In this document: positions 31,207 through 42,620 of the stretch, in pieces
Layout of the letters: each line of letters opens with the position of its first letter
Numbering within the stretch: position 1 is the stretch's first letter
Origin: Bryoerythrophyllum caledonicum
Taxonomy: Eukaryota > Streptophyta > Bryopsida > Pottiales > Pottiaceae
DNA length: 64,000 nucleotides
Direction: 5' to 3'
NCBI GenBank assembly: GCA_963971425.1
Contig: OZ020523.1
Location: 11,466,867-11,530,866 of the forward strand
Notes under the pieces: generated by a model
Database searches by the model: none
What the model was told of the DNA's origin: nothing
Seen by the model: the letters and a program-made list of their open reading frames with translations, nothing else
Made by a program: the position numbers and the translations under genes

Positions 31207-34200
31207 GGTTATGGGCTCACTCATGTGAGTTGTGTGTGTAGAGTTTTGGTGTAAATTGATAGGAAAAGATCTTGAGAGTCTTTGAGTGTTGGAGGTGCAC
31301 AAGATTCAATTTGGAGCATCAGAGGTGTACAAAAGTTGACTCAAGGTTGTTGGAACATTGGAGGTCTGCAAGTATTGATTCAAGGCCGTTGGAAGCAAAG
31401 GAGGTGATTGAAGCCGACCCAAGATATTTCTAGAAGCATTGGAGGTGATTGAAGACGACCCAAGGAGTTTCTAGGAGCATTGGAGGTGCACATTCAAGGA
31501 TCTTGACTTTGTAAGTGTTTACATTTGTACTTTTCACTTTTGGACTTCGCCGATATACATAGTACACAACTTATATGGGTAGCCCTAAAATTTGAATGCA
31601 ATAGGTGCATAAGTGCACATTAAAAGTTAGAAGTTAATGTTGAAGTGCAAATATGGCAACATATGATGGCGAGAGTGCTAGAGTCATTGACAAGTTCAAA
31701 TGTGAGAATTTCAATCTTTGGAAGTTCAAGATGGAGATGGTGTTGGCATCCATGGACCTTTGGAAGATTGTAGATGACTTCGAGGAGCCTCCAACGGAAG
31801 ACAATGATCCAAAGGTGAAGGACTATGTTCGGCTTGTGAAGAAGGTCATATCTGTCATTGGCCTCAACTTGGTGGACAATCAACTTGCACACATCAAGAG
31901 TTCCAAGAGACCCGCAGAAGCATGGAAGACTTTGTGCAACATCCACGAAACAAGGAGCTTGTCCAACATCTTTTTTATTTGCCGCAAGCTCTTTACAAAT
32001 TACAATCAAGATGCAAGAGGGAGATGATTTATTGAATCATGTCAATGAAGTGAAGGCACTTGCGGATCAAGTCACTTGCTTAGATGTCCCGGTGAGAGAT
32101 GACGATGTGGTCATGACCTTGTTTGAGAGTTTGTAGCCTTCATATGAACACTTGATCACGGCCTTGAAGACCTTGGTAATGAAGGAGCTCACCATGGAGT
32201 TTGTGACGGCGCGGTTGATGCACAAAGTATCCAAGCGCAATGAGAAGGAGCCCAATGGTGACGATGTGGCTTTGTTGTCAAAACAAAACAAGTGGGGAGG
32301 CTCTTCTTCATCATGTGGCGAGCCCAAGGTATATTACAATTGTGGCAAACCGGGCCATCTTGCACGAAATTGCCTCAAGCCAAAGAAGTGGGAGCGGGAC
32401 AGTGCGAACCAAGCAAAGGAGAAGGAGAACGCCAATCATGCAAAGGAGGATGATTACTACGCATTTACAACTGAAGGTAGACCACATTCCAAGTCCATAT
32501 GTAAGTGGATCATGGATTCGGGCGCCACAAAACACATGACACCTCATAAGACGACATTTGACACGTATGAGGTAATTACTCCATGGAATGTGCATTTGGA
32601 TGATGATAGTGTTTTGGAGGCCGTTGGCGTCGGATCTATTGTTGTCAAAGTACTTGTGAGGGGTTGCTCTAAGAGGTTTAGAATCAAGGACGTTCTCCAT
32701 GTGCCCAAGTTGCAAGCGAACTTACTCTCGGTGAGAAAATTTGTGACAAGTAGAATGAAGGTGCAATTCAACGTGGATGGATGTGTGTTGAGGGCACCAA
32801 ACAAAGATGTTCTTGTGGTAGCACCTCGTGAAGGCAATATCTATCAAGCATCTTTCATGAAAGTGTTTGAGGCAGATGCAACAAACGTGGCACAATCATC
32901 AACAAAGAGTGGTGCATTGGAGTTTTGGCATTGTCGTCTTGGTCATTTGAACGCGAGAAGTGTGCATTGACTTGAAAGCATGGTAAGTGGCATGACTCTT
33001 GGCAATGATGAATTATCAATGTCATTTTGTGAATGATGCGTGCAAGGCAAGCAACATAGGGGACCATTTCTGAAGGATGGAGCGACGCGTGCAACAAAGC
33101 TTTTGGAGATTGTGCATTCAGATGTGTGCGGCCCCATGAGGACCACTTCCATAGGTGGTGCAAGGTATTCTGTGACCTTCATTGATGACTTTTCGAGGAG
33201 GGTGTGGGTGTACATCTTGAAGACAAAGAAGTTATGCCCTAAGAAGTTCAAGGAGTTCAAGGCCCTTGTGGAGAAGCAATCGGAGCACAAGATCAAGGTG
33301 TTTTAAATGGAAAATGGTGGGGAGTTCATATCCAAACGCTTTCAAAGTTTCTTGAAGAAGCATGGCAATGAGAGGCACACGTCAACACCTTACACGCCAA
33401 AGAAAAATGGAGTTGCGGAGCGTGCAAATTGTACCATAGTGAAAATGGCGAGGAGAATGATCCATACACAACGCCTAAAGCTTGAACTTTGGGCGGAAGC
33501 GGTCTACATCCGCAATCGATGTCCAACGAGGGCTCTCGTCACCATCACACCCCAAGAAGCTTAGAGTGGCCGCAAGCCATGCATTGCGCATATGTGTGTG
33601 TTTGGATGCATTGCATATGCGATGGTGCCGGATACAAAGAGAAGTGAGCTTGATGCAAAAGGTACAAAGTGTTTATTTTTTAAAGATACTAGTATAAGTG
33701 ATGTTTTGGAGATGAGTCCAAGTGGGGGAAGCGTGATCCCTACTTTGGTGGACAAATCTTCTAAACCACCAACCTTGAAAGATTGCAATGGCGATACTGA
33801 GAAAGAAGAGAGATTGGATGCCGAAGAAAGAGGTGTAGCATCTTCATCAACACCTTCACCAAGCGATGAGGACTTAGGGAACTTACAAGAGCCGCGGTAT
33901 CGAAGAAGAGAGCGTCGCTCGCCCGGTGATTGGTAAAGAGCCACATTTTGCCTCAACATGAGATAGAGCGTGTCAATGTGGCGTCATTGGAGGATCTTTT
34001 AAACATGTATGAGGCTATGCAATCGGAGGATGCAAGCAAGTGGGAGTCGGCCATGCAAGAGGAGTACGACTCACTCATGGCAAATGGCAGGTGGGAGTTG
34101 GCTCCTCTTCTAAAGAATCGCAAGAGCGTTGGATGCATGTGGGTGTTTCGTGCGAAGAAAGATGTTTCGGGTCGAGTGGTGCGCTACAAGACAAGATTAG

Positions 34201-35551
34201 TTGCCAAGGGGTTCTCTCAAGTTGCGGGAGTGGACTTACTTGAGACCTTTGCTCCCGTTGCCAAGTTCACCACCATTCGGTGCATTCTTGCACTTAGGGT
34301 GGCCTTGGACTTGGAGATCCACCAAATGGATGTGAAGACCGCATTCTTCAATGGTGAGTTGGAAGACATTTTCATGGACCAACCCCAATGTTTTGAACAA
34401 GAAGACTTTGATCATCTTGTGTGCAAGCTCAAGAAGTCATTGTATGGACTCAAGCAATCACCAAGAGCATGGTACCAATGCATCGATGTTTTCTTCACCA
34501 AGGAAGGTTTTACATGAAGCCAAGCGGACCATTCCTTGTACATCAAGCAATTGGATGAGTACTTGGTGATAGTCCTCATCTATGTGGATGACTTGATCAT
34601 CTTGACTAGCCTTTTGGCTAAATTAACGTGGTTCAAAAGGTAAACTCAACACGGAGTTTGAGATGAGCAATCTTGGTGAGTTAAAGTATTATCTTGGTGT
34701 GGAATTTGTGAGAGACCGCAAGGCACGCACCATCACCATGAGCCAAAAGAAGTATGTTGAGATGGTGCTCAAGCGCTTCAATATGGAGAATTGCAAGCCT
34801 ATTGATACCCTTCTTGATGTGAATGTCAAGTTATTGAAGCTTTCGAAGGAAGAGTTTCAAGCCATTCAAGGTGAAATGGAAGGCGTGTCATACAAGAGTG
34901 GAGTTGGATCCTTGATGTATGCCATGGTAGGCATACGGCCTGACCTTTCTTTTGCGGTGAGCATGTTCTAGGGCATGCCATACATTAGAGTGTCGTGAAG
35001 CGCATCATGCGGTATTTGCAAGGTACTGTAGACCACAAATTGTGCCTTGGTGGTAAGGACATTGCTTTGAGGGGGTATTGCAGTGCGGATTATGTTGGAG
35101 ATGCAAACGAGCGTCATTTGACAACAGGGTTTGTATTTTTTATTGGAGTTGGTGCCATCTTGTGGAATTACAAGAGGCAACCAACCATTGTCTTGTCCAC
35201 GACGGAGGCGGAGTACATGGCAACAAGCCAAAGTACTAAAGAAGTCATTTGGCTTTGCAAGCTCTTGGCGGATGTGGAATTTCTTCAAGAAAGAGCAACG
35301 ACCATCATGTGCAATAACCAAGGGTGTATAGCTCTTGCAAGGAACTCCACACACCACTCACATACAAAGCACATTGATGTGCAACATCACCTCATTTGCG
35401 AGAAGTTGGAGAGTGGCAAGATAAGCTTGAAGTATTGTCCAACAAAAGACATTGTGGCGGATGTGTTGACGAAAGCACTTGCAAAAGAGCGGCATCATAG
35501 GTTAGCAAAGGCAATGAGATTGCAAGAAGGTAACTACTCACAAAGTGGAAG

Positions 35552-35816
35552 TGTTAGAGATTAGAGTTTATTGTTGTTAATATGATATCGTAAATAATTG
35601 AGGTAGATTTCGAAGGGAAAGTAAAGGGGAGAAAATGGAGAGAGGTGAAAGGAACTTAAAGTAGTCCTATATGTATTGGCAAATGTTGTTATCAATTGGT
35701 ACTATAAATAAAGGCCTTCAAAAGAAGGTCATATCTCACTCGAAGGATTGTTTATAATACCTTATGTGTTTCATTTGCTTGTGCAATCATTTCTCTACTT
35801 CTATTTAACTTCAATA
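35552..35816 (+). repeat. 3' LTR of the plus-strand copia
   Basis: 265 bp, begins TGTTAGAGA and ends TTCAATA, followed by AGAGT. The purine-rich CAAAGTGGAAG lies just upstream. Confidence 0.85.
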
Positions 35817-37348
35817 AGAGTATCCCTTTGCCACCAACCATGCCTTGTAGCAAAGCATCTTTCTTTGTGCAAAACACCCACTTGCAGCCGACGCTCTTGC
35901 AACCCTTTGAAAGGGGAGCCAACTCCCAAGTTTCATTTGCCATGAAGAAATTATACTTCTCTAGGATGGCCGCCTCCCACTTGCTTGCATCCTTAGATCG
36001 CATGGCTTCACACACGTTCAATGGATCGTCAAGAGTGGCCACATTGGCCCGCTCCACTTCATGCTGCGGCAAGATGTAATTCATCCACCACTCTCCAGGC
36101 CGCCGCCCCTCCCTTCTTGGATATCGTGGCTTTTAAGTGCTCCCACTATCCTCATGATCACTTGGTGTTGATGTAGATGTTATTGAAGGCCACACGGTTG
36201 CACCTTCTTCTTTACCATCCACCGTCTTCTCCTTCTTGGGATCACTATCACCCATGGTACTTGGTTTAAAAGATTTGTCCACCAAAACTAGCAAAGGCTT
36301 CTCACTACTCCCACTTGGACTCATTTCCAAACCATGACCAAGACTTGAGCTATTGTCAACAAACACCACATCACGACTCCAAATGATCTTCTTTGTCTCA
36401 ACACACATAAAGCGATATGCCTTGGTGCCCTCGCAATAGCCAAGAAACAAACACTTTGTGCCTTTTACATCGAGTTTATCCATCTTTGCATTTGGCACCA
36501 TTGCATGTGCAATGCATCCAAACACACGCATGTGTGCAATGCATGGCTTGCAGCCGCTCCAAGCCTCTTGTGGTGTGATGGTGACAAGCGCCATTGTCGG
36601 GCACTGATTGCGGATATACACTGCATTGGTCACCGCTTCTGCCCAAAAAGCTAGCTTGAGCCGTTGAGTATGGATCATACTCCTCGCCATCTCCACAATG
36701 GTGCGGTTAGCTCGCTCGGCCACTCTGTTTTGTTTGGACGTGTACGGTGTTGATGGTTGCCTCTTTATGCCGTGATGCTTCAAGTAGCCTCAAAATGCCT
36801 TGGAGATGAACTCTCCACCATTGTGGGACCGAAACTCCTTGATCTTGTGCTCCGATTGCTTCTTTGCAAGCCCCTTGAACTTCTCAAGGCACTCTCCTTT
36901 CGTCTTCAAGGTGTGCAACCACACGTTCCTTGAAAAGTCATCAATGAAGGTCTCAAAGTATCTTGCACCGCCAATGGACGTGGTCCTCATGGGCCACACA
37001 CATCTGAATATACAATCTCTTAAGGCTTTGTGGCACGAGTCCCTCCATCCTTTGGAAATGGTGCCCTACGTTGCTTGCCTTGCACACATCCTTCACAAAA
37101 TCGCATAGATGACTTATTTTTGCCAAGGATCATGTCATTTACCATGCTTTGAAGAAAATGCACACTTCTCACATTTAAATTACCAAGTCAACGATGCCAA
37201 AGCTCCATGGTGCCATTCTTGCTTGATGGTTGTGCCAAATTGGCCGCATCCGCCTCATATACCTCGGTGAAGGCTACTTGATACAAATTGTCTTCACAAG
37301 GTGCTACCGCAAGTACAACTCCATTTGGTGCCTTCATTGAGCACCCGT

Positions 37349-38560
37349 TGTTGCAAGTTGCCGGGTCAATATTCCTCCAAAAGGCACTCAATTGTTGTTA
37401 AATGCTTCCAAAGTAATTGCTCTAGTGTCGTTACCACAGAGACCTATTGTTCTTTCTGAATAAAGTAGAAAAACTAAACTACCAAACACTAATCCACAGG
37501 TTAGTTTTCCTACTCATTCCTTGCTCAATATCCGGATCCTTCTGGATTTTGGACTTCTTACAATAGCTTCCGGAACTAATTTCCGGAGAGCTGGAAGGGA
37601 GTTTTATTTATCTCTGTTCTTCCTCAGAGAGTTTTCCGGGCAATTTAAATAAGTGACGGGAAGGCCACTGATCCTGTTTGTATAAGTGGCCGGATTCCCC
37701 ACTCTCTTGTGACTTAAAGTGACTAGACACCCACTAGCTCGTAACTTAAAGTGGCTAGACACCGGCTCTCTCTACTCCGCTAACCGGTGGACGATTGTTG
37801 TTGCTAGACCCCTAGTCTAACAACATCCGGATAGTTATCCAAATGCGGTCACACAGATATGAGTCCGGACTACAACAACATTCCAATCAGTACAATGGTG
37901 GTTCTACCGAGTGAGCTTTACAGATTGCAAAGAGGATTTCCTTCTAGACATATTGTTGCAAGTTGTAGAGTAAGTATTCCTCTGGATAGCACTTAGTTGT
38001 GGCTAAATGTATCCAAAGTATCCGCTCTAAGTTCGTTCCCAGAGAGACCTATTGTTCCTTTCCTAAATGATAGACAAAAACTAACTACCAAACACTACTC
38101 CACAAGTTAGCTTTCCTATTCATCCCTTTGCTCCCGATCCGGATCCTTCTGGATTCCGGAGTTCTTAAATAGCTACTGGAACTAGTTTCCAGACAGCCGG
38201 AGGATAGTTTGATTTATCTCTGTTCCTCCTCAGAGAGTCTTCCGGACGGTTTAAACGAGTGACCGGAAGGCCACTGATCATGTTTTGTGTAAGTGGCCGG
38301 ATTCCCCACTGTCTTGTGACTTAAAGTGGCTAGACATCCACTGCCTCGTAACTTATAGTGGCTAGACATCCACTCTTCCTACTCCGCTAACCGGTGGACG
38401 TTTGTTGAAATCGGACCCACACTCTCAAATATCCGGATGGCCATCCGGACGCGGTCATGCAGAGGTCAATCCGGACTACAACAACATTCCGGTTGGTACT
38501 ACAGTGGTTCTACTGATGAGTGTTACAGTTTGTAAGTGAACTTCCTTCTAGACATACACA
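37349..38560. repeat. Tandem duplication of the X terminal unit (about 610 bp each)
   Basis: 37349-37961 and 37962-38560 both begin TTGTTGCAAGTTG and end TTCCTTCTAGACATA. Shared blocks include CAGAGAGACCTATTGTTC-like, CCGGATCCTTCTGGATT, CTCAGAGAG, GGCCACTGATC and CCGGACTACAACAACATTCC. Clear divergence between the copies, so the duplication is not recent. Confidence 0.8.
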
Positions 38561-40844
38561 TTAGGCTTTTTCCCTATCGTAGGAAGAGATTTAGGCTTCA
38601 ACCGGAATCCGGGTTCACACGGATATTCCGTGCCGTAGAGACCACTAGGCATACCTCTACAATACATCTCTTCCCCTCTTCGCTGCTTCCGGACCTGGTA
38701 GAATGTCAGGTCTCTACCTAACTCCTCCTTAGCAATTCAACACCCGACACATATTCCGAGCGATCTCCCAATGCAAGATCCGACCGGTTGTTCTAAGTAC
38801 AACCACTTCAACACCCGACACATAAGAACTTAAATCACCATACTCCAACCAGAATGGATCCGCTCCCTCACAAGAGAAACCCTTAATCACCACAAGTTCA
38901 AGAAGAGAAAATGTGATAGATGGAAAATGCTCTTCATGAGAGAAAACAAGATAATGAGTTGTCTAAAACTCACCTATTAAATACTATCTAAATTCCCGAA
39001 TTTAGAATCTACCTTATTCGCAAGAAATCCGGAATATCCTATCCTAATAACAAAAAAGGTCTTTATCCCTAAACATCCGGAAATCCAATCTCATATCCAA
39101 AAATTATGGATCTCAGATCCGGTTTTCCCGCCGGTAAAGAAGTTCATGGAATTAGTTAACCTAAGGTTTGGCAGCCGGGTGCAATCATGAGCTCCATCGT
39201 TTAATCGCTACAAAATCTAAGTAACTAAAAATTCCTAGCTTCAACCCTAATCCTAGCTATGGAGTCTTCTTGTTCCGGTCGCTCCTGCGCAACAGGGATG
39301 CTTCCACCGTTTTCATCCCCTTGTCAGTCTTCTCCAAAGTTGGATCCGAAGCCTGGCTCCTGCTTCCAGAAACTGGGGTTTCTATCTCCGGTTTGTTAGA
39401 CAAGGGTGCCGCCTGGGTGGCCTTCTCGGCCGTGCCGGTGTCGTGTAGAGTCTTTGCTTCAGGAAAACGCAGGGTTCTTGGCTGCACTTAGTTTAGAGAG
39501 GGAAAGGGAGAATATGGAACATATAATTTTGTGTTCAAGCCCATATAAACTCATAAGTCCTCATTTAGCATACGAGAAAGGCCTCCAATCTTCAACTTGT
39601 ATAATAAAACTCGATGTACATATAATAAGACATGATGCAGATGTCTTGTAGAACTTGTCTCCCAAAAACTTAACTCAAAACATTAATTATCCTTAATCTA
39701 AATCAAGCCTTAATTAAACTCTGATTAAATTAACTAATTTCGCTTAATAATAATTAATTAATAGTTAAGATAATTATATTTAAATAATATGATTAACCTT
39801 AATTAATCCACTTAATCTTAGTTAAGCTAATTAATTACAATTAGACTAGTTAATCTTACTTAACACAATTAACCTTGATTAAGATAATTAATTCCCTAAT
39901 TAACCACAATCCCACATACCCTTACCCTTACATACCCTAACCACTTCATACCCTTCTCCTATATACCCTTACTCCCTTTGAAATCATTTCTCTAACCTCT
40001 CATTAAGTACAAACCGAACTCAAACTCTCTTTTAAACTCTTGATTAACCTTCTAATTCAAAAGACCACTACGGTTTCATACAAACTTGGAATGAGTCGTG
40101 CTATAGCTACTTGAAAAGCCACTAAAATACACCACATGCACGCCAAATTTCACCTCCAAAAACCCATCTGGCCAGCCGCTATGTGCAATCAAAGTTACTT
40201 CTTACAAAAACTCAAATCAGCTGACCCCTCTTCTTTCAAACTAGTGCTATGACTTCACAAAAGCTCGAAATAGAGCATAAGATAGCTCTTTGGAAAGCTA
40301 TTTATAGTGTACAAACACTCACCAAATATTTCATTTAGACATACTTTGTACAACTCGCTACAAGGCTTCAAACCTACTGCTCATGAAGACATGGGGCAGC
40401 AGACCCCCTTGTGTTCCACAAGGCGCCGTTCACTCATACTTTTAGCTCTAAGACCGAGTGATAGCTTCATAGAGAGCTAACAACAAGGGCTACAACATAC
40501 TCAAAAACCAAAACAAACTATAACAAAAACAACCAGAGAGAGCCCCCGCAGTCCAACCCCTTCTTGGTAAGGAAGAACCCAACCCCCAAAACGGGGAAAG
40601 GAGCCAATCACAACTAACCTCAGCCCATTCAAAGGCCACATGGGCATCTTAAACCCCATTGGTTGCTCAAATTCTCCCCCTTATCAACTCTTATCATCCC
40701 TCTATCCCTTCTATTCTTTGTATTTTTAAACACTAACTACCTGGTCATCAATCTAAAGACCGGGTTTCTTCAACAACAACAACTAACTACAAATATATTA
40801 AGAAAAATAACAACAAATGGTCTCAACTTCAGCCCCTAGATGGA

Positions 40845-41276
40845 TTAAACATGTAAAAAGTCAAGAATCTCACGAAGAACAGCAGCAATGTAACTTGATC
40901 GCCTTTCACTACCCAAGTGTCTGAGCGGGCCTTGAAGCCAAAGACGGTGACCAAGGTCATTGGACAAGCGGGTTACCATTTGACCTTCGTTAGTGTTTTG
41001 AAAACACCCTTCAAATACCACTTGATGGCCTTCGATAAGCACATCTCCAACCTCCAAGACGATTACTAAAGTTCTTGCCTCCGGTTGTAAACTTCTTAAA
41101 CTTGTCAAAGGAACTTGTTGAGGATCAAAAGCGGTACGTGGTTGAACACGACGCTCAGAAGGCCCTGCTTCCTCTCGCTCACGCCGCCTTGATGTCGATG
41201 GTTGAGAAAGTTGAATTAGATCATCCGGTGACTGAGCTAAAGGAAACTCCCAATCATCAGGGTCTTGAGAAGCCAT
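40845..41276 (-). CDS. LTR-internal ORF, 143 aa, unknown function (copy 2)
   Basis: Same protein as at 1673-2104 with only a few substitutions (for example FPLA for FSLA and VLIEG for VLVEG), open throughout, about 90 bases after a TATA-like box. That both recent copies and the diverged copy at 4351-4773 keep the frame suggests that the protein was useful to the element. Function unknown. Confidence 0.6.
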   Translation of the reverse strand: MASQDPDDWEFPLAQSPDDLIQLSQPSTSRRREREEAGPSERRVQPRTAFDPQQVPLTSLRSLQPEARTLVIVLEVGDVLIEGHQVVFEGCFQNTNEGQMVTRLSNDLGHRLWLQGPLRHLGSERRSSYIAAVLREILDFLHV

Positions 41277-41361
41277 ACTATCAACCTATAGAAACTAAGA
41301 AGAAACAATCCAAACTAATAATGACCTGAAGTAATGCATAAGGCACGGCAACCATCTCCCC

Positions 41362-41367
41362 TTTATA
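41362..41367 (-). promoter_or_regulatory. TATA-like box in the solo LTR
   Basis: Minus strand reads ACATATAAAGGG, 90 bases before the ORF start at 41276, as in the first copy. Confidence 0.45.
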
Positions 41368-41987
41368 TGTTTTTCGATAACTTCATCAAGAAGCTTGCCT
41401 TCCCTAACATTAACTCAATGACATTTCTTTAATTGGAAACGGCTAAGCAAATTTAAGTAGCCATAGATGCCTTTCCATCTAAAAGATAGTCCACAGTAAA
41501 GTCAGACTAAGAAACAAACGACTTATCTATAGCAGTATAAGACTATTGCGGGCTCGATGATAATCGCCAAGTTGCAGACTTGGTTGGCTGTTAGAGCCCG
41601 TTTGTTATCCGCCGACTGATTCCGAGTTCGAGCCTCATTGAACTCGTTGAACTGTTCGGGCGGCTGCGGCTTGGCACTTGCTAGTGAGAGCAGGAAAATA
41701 AGCAGCCAACTGGCCACCTACCTACCCCTGAGCTAGAGACAAGAGATGCAGTACATCCAAGCTAGGCTAACAAGCTCCAAATGTTCCCACATTGAATTAA
41801 ACTGTAGGTCACTCTACGACCACACTTTTTGTATCTATATTATCTTTTTACATAGTGTAGTAATTTACAACACGACACCGGTCGTGGTCCCTACCACATC
41901 TTTGATACTGGAGATCTCTTCCGGAAGACCCCTGGACAATGGGAAAGTCGTCTTCCAGTGGGTGGAGGACGGGGAGAAAGGAGGTAT

Positions 41988-42620
41988 CTAGAAGACTAGG
42001 GGAGTCCCCTGGAACAGTGCTGCCGGAAGAGGGCTCTTCCAAGTCTTTCCCGTCTCCGAACTGTTATGAGGGACCTTGTTCCAGTGTTCGGATGGAACCG
42101 CATCGGGTGTGCCAAAGGTCTCATCCGCCAGCCGCTTATCCTTGCCGGAAATTTCCCGTGCCTTCCTTGATGGTTTGGCTACATCCGGGGATGAGCCGAG
42201 GTCAATTGGAGAGTTCAGCGCCACCGATTCCATCTGGACCACGATGTTGGCCACGTTGTTTGCCAGCAGCTGCATCTGCTTCCATGTCTTCTCCATCTTC
42301 CGGGCGTGGTCCATGAGAAACATTATAATCTGCCCACGATTCACTTTACCTTCCTTCTCCAAGCGCTTGTTGAAGACAAGGCTTCGGTTGACTGTGTCCA
42401 CCGGAAAGCTTAGCACCACCCGAATCTCCACGAGAGCTCGAGCAAATGTGGTGGCCCTGTCTTCCGCTTCCTTCCGTGTTGCTCGTGCCTCCGTCACCGT
42501 GGCTTCTGCCATCACCAAGTCTTGCTGCAGCTTTGCCCTGGATTGGACTATCGGTAAGTGTTGTTCCTCCATCACCATCAACCGGGCCTCGACATGCGAG
42601 AGATCCTTCAATCGGGGCAT
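41988..42620 (-). CDS. Family X ORFb, 210 aa piece, unknown function
   Basis: Open piece of ORFb in copy X3. It has long helical segments (LKDLSHVEARLMVMEEQHLP, VMAEATVTEARATRKEAEDR), then RVVLSFPVDTVNRS and IIMFLMDHARKMEKTWKQMQ, matching ALEFPIDVINRS and IIRFLLDQADKIGRTWEQMK in the 366 aa frame at 44395-45495. The C-terminal tail is polar. No enzymatic motif. Confidence 0.5.
   Translation of the reverse strand: MPRLKDLSHVEARLMVMEEQHLPIVQSRAKLQQDLVMAEATVTEARATRKEAEDRATTFARALVEIRVVLSFPVDTVNRSLVFNKRLEKEGKVNRGQIIMFLMDHARKMEKTWKQMQLLANNVANIVVQMESVALNSPIDLGSSPDVAKPSRKAREISGKDKRLADETFGTPDAVPSEHWNKVPHNSSETGKTWKSPLPAALFQGTPLVF

Larger units (their letters stand above)
30942..35816 (+). mobile_element. 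Ty1/copia element, plus strand, inserted into the minus-strand copia
   Basis: 4.88 kb copia with 265 bp LTRs (30942-31206, 35552-35816) and the 5 bp target duplication AGAGT (30937-30941, 35817-35821). Parts in order: primer-binding region after 31206 (GGTTATGGGCTC, resembling the initiator-Met tRNA site of plant copias), gag (from about 31653) with a CCHC knuckle YNCGKPGHLARNC (about 32338-32376), protease WIMDSGATKHM (about 32505), integrase (about 33040-33560), reverse transcriptase (about 34040-34600; QMDVKTAFFNGELED), RNase H (about 34995-35560; STTEAEYMA) and a purine-rich tract before the 3' LTR. The coding region is broken, with about ten breaks. The two LTRs differ at roughly one site in ten, so the insertion is old. 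Confidence 0.93.
27848..37349 (-). mobile_element. Ty1/copia element, minus strand, truncated and broken
   Basis: Minus-strand copia. From right to left: pre-integrase (about 37348-37190), integrase (about 37000-36300), start of reverse transcriptase (about 36080-35822), then a plus-strand copia (30942-35816), the rest of reverse transcriptase (30941-30435, with MDMKTAFLNDDLEEDIYMSQ), a 1.3 kb insertion (29114-30434), RNase H side (29113-28240) and the 3' LTR (28236-27848). The gag end and 5' LTR are missing: the element is cut at about 37349 by a family X sequence. The coding region has many breaks (well over five, besides the two insertions). It predates the plus-strand copia, to which it is related but clearly distinct. 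Confidence 0.88.
39439..41877 (-). repeat. Solo giant LTR (2.44 kb) flanked by CCGG
   Basis: TGTCGTG...CACGACA ends, flanked by CCGG on both sides (39435-39438, 41878-41881). Nearly identical to the LTR at 264-2705. No interior or partner LTR is next to it, so it is a solo LTR formed by recombination of a full element. The low divergence from the first copy points to recent activity. Confidence 0.85.
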
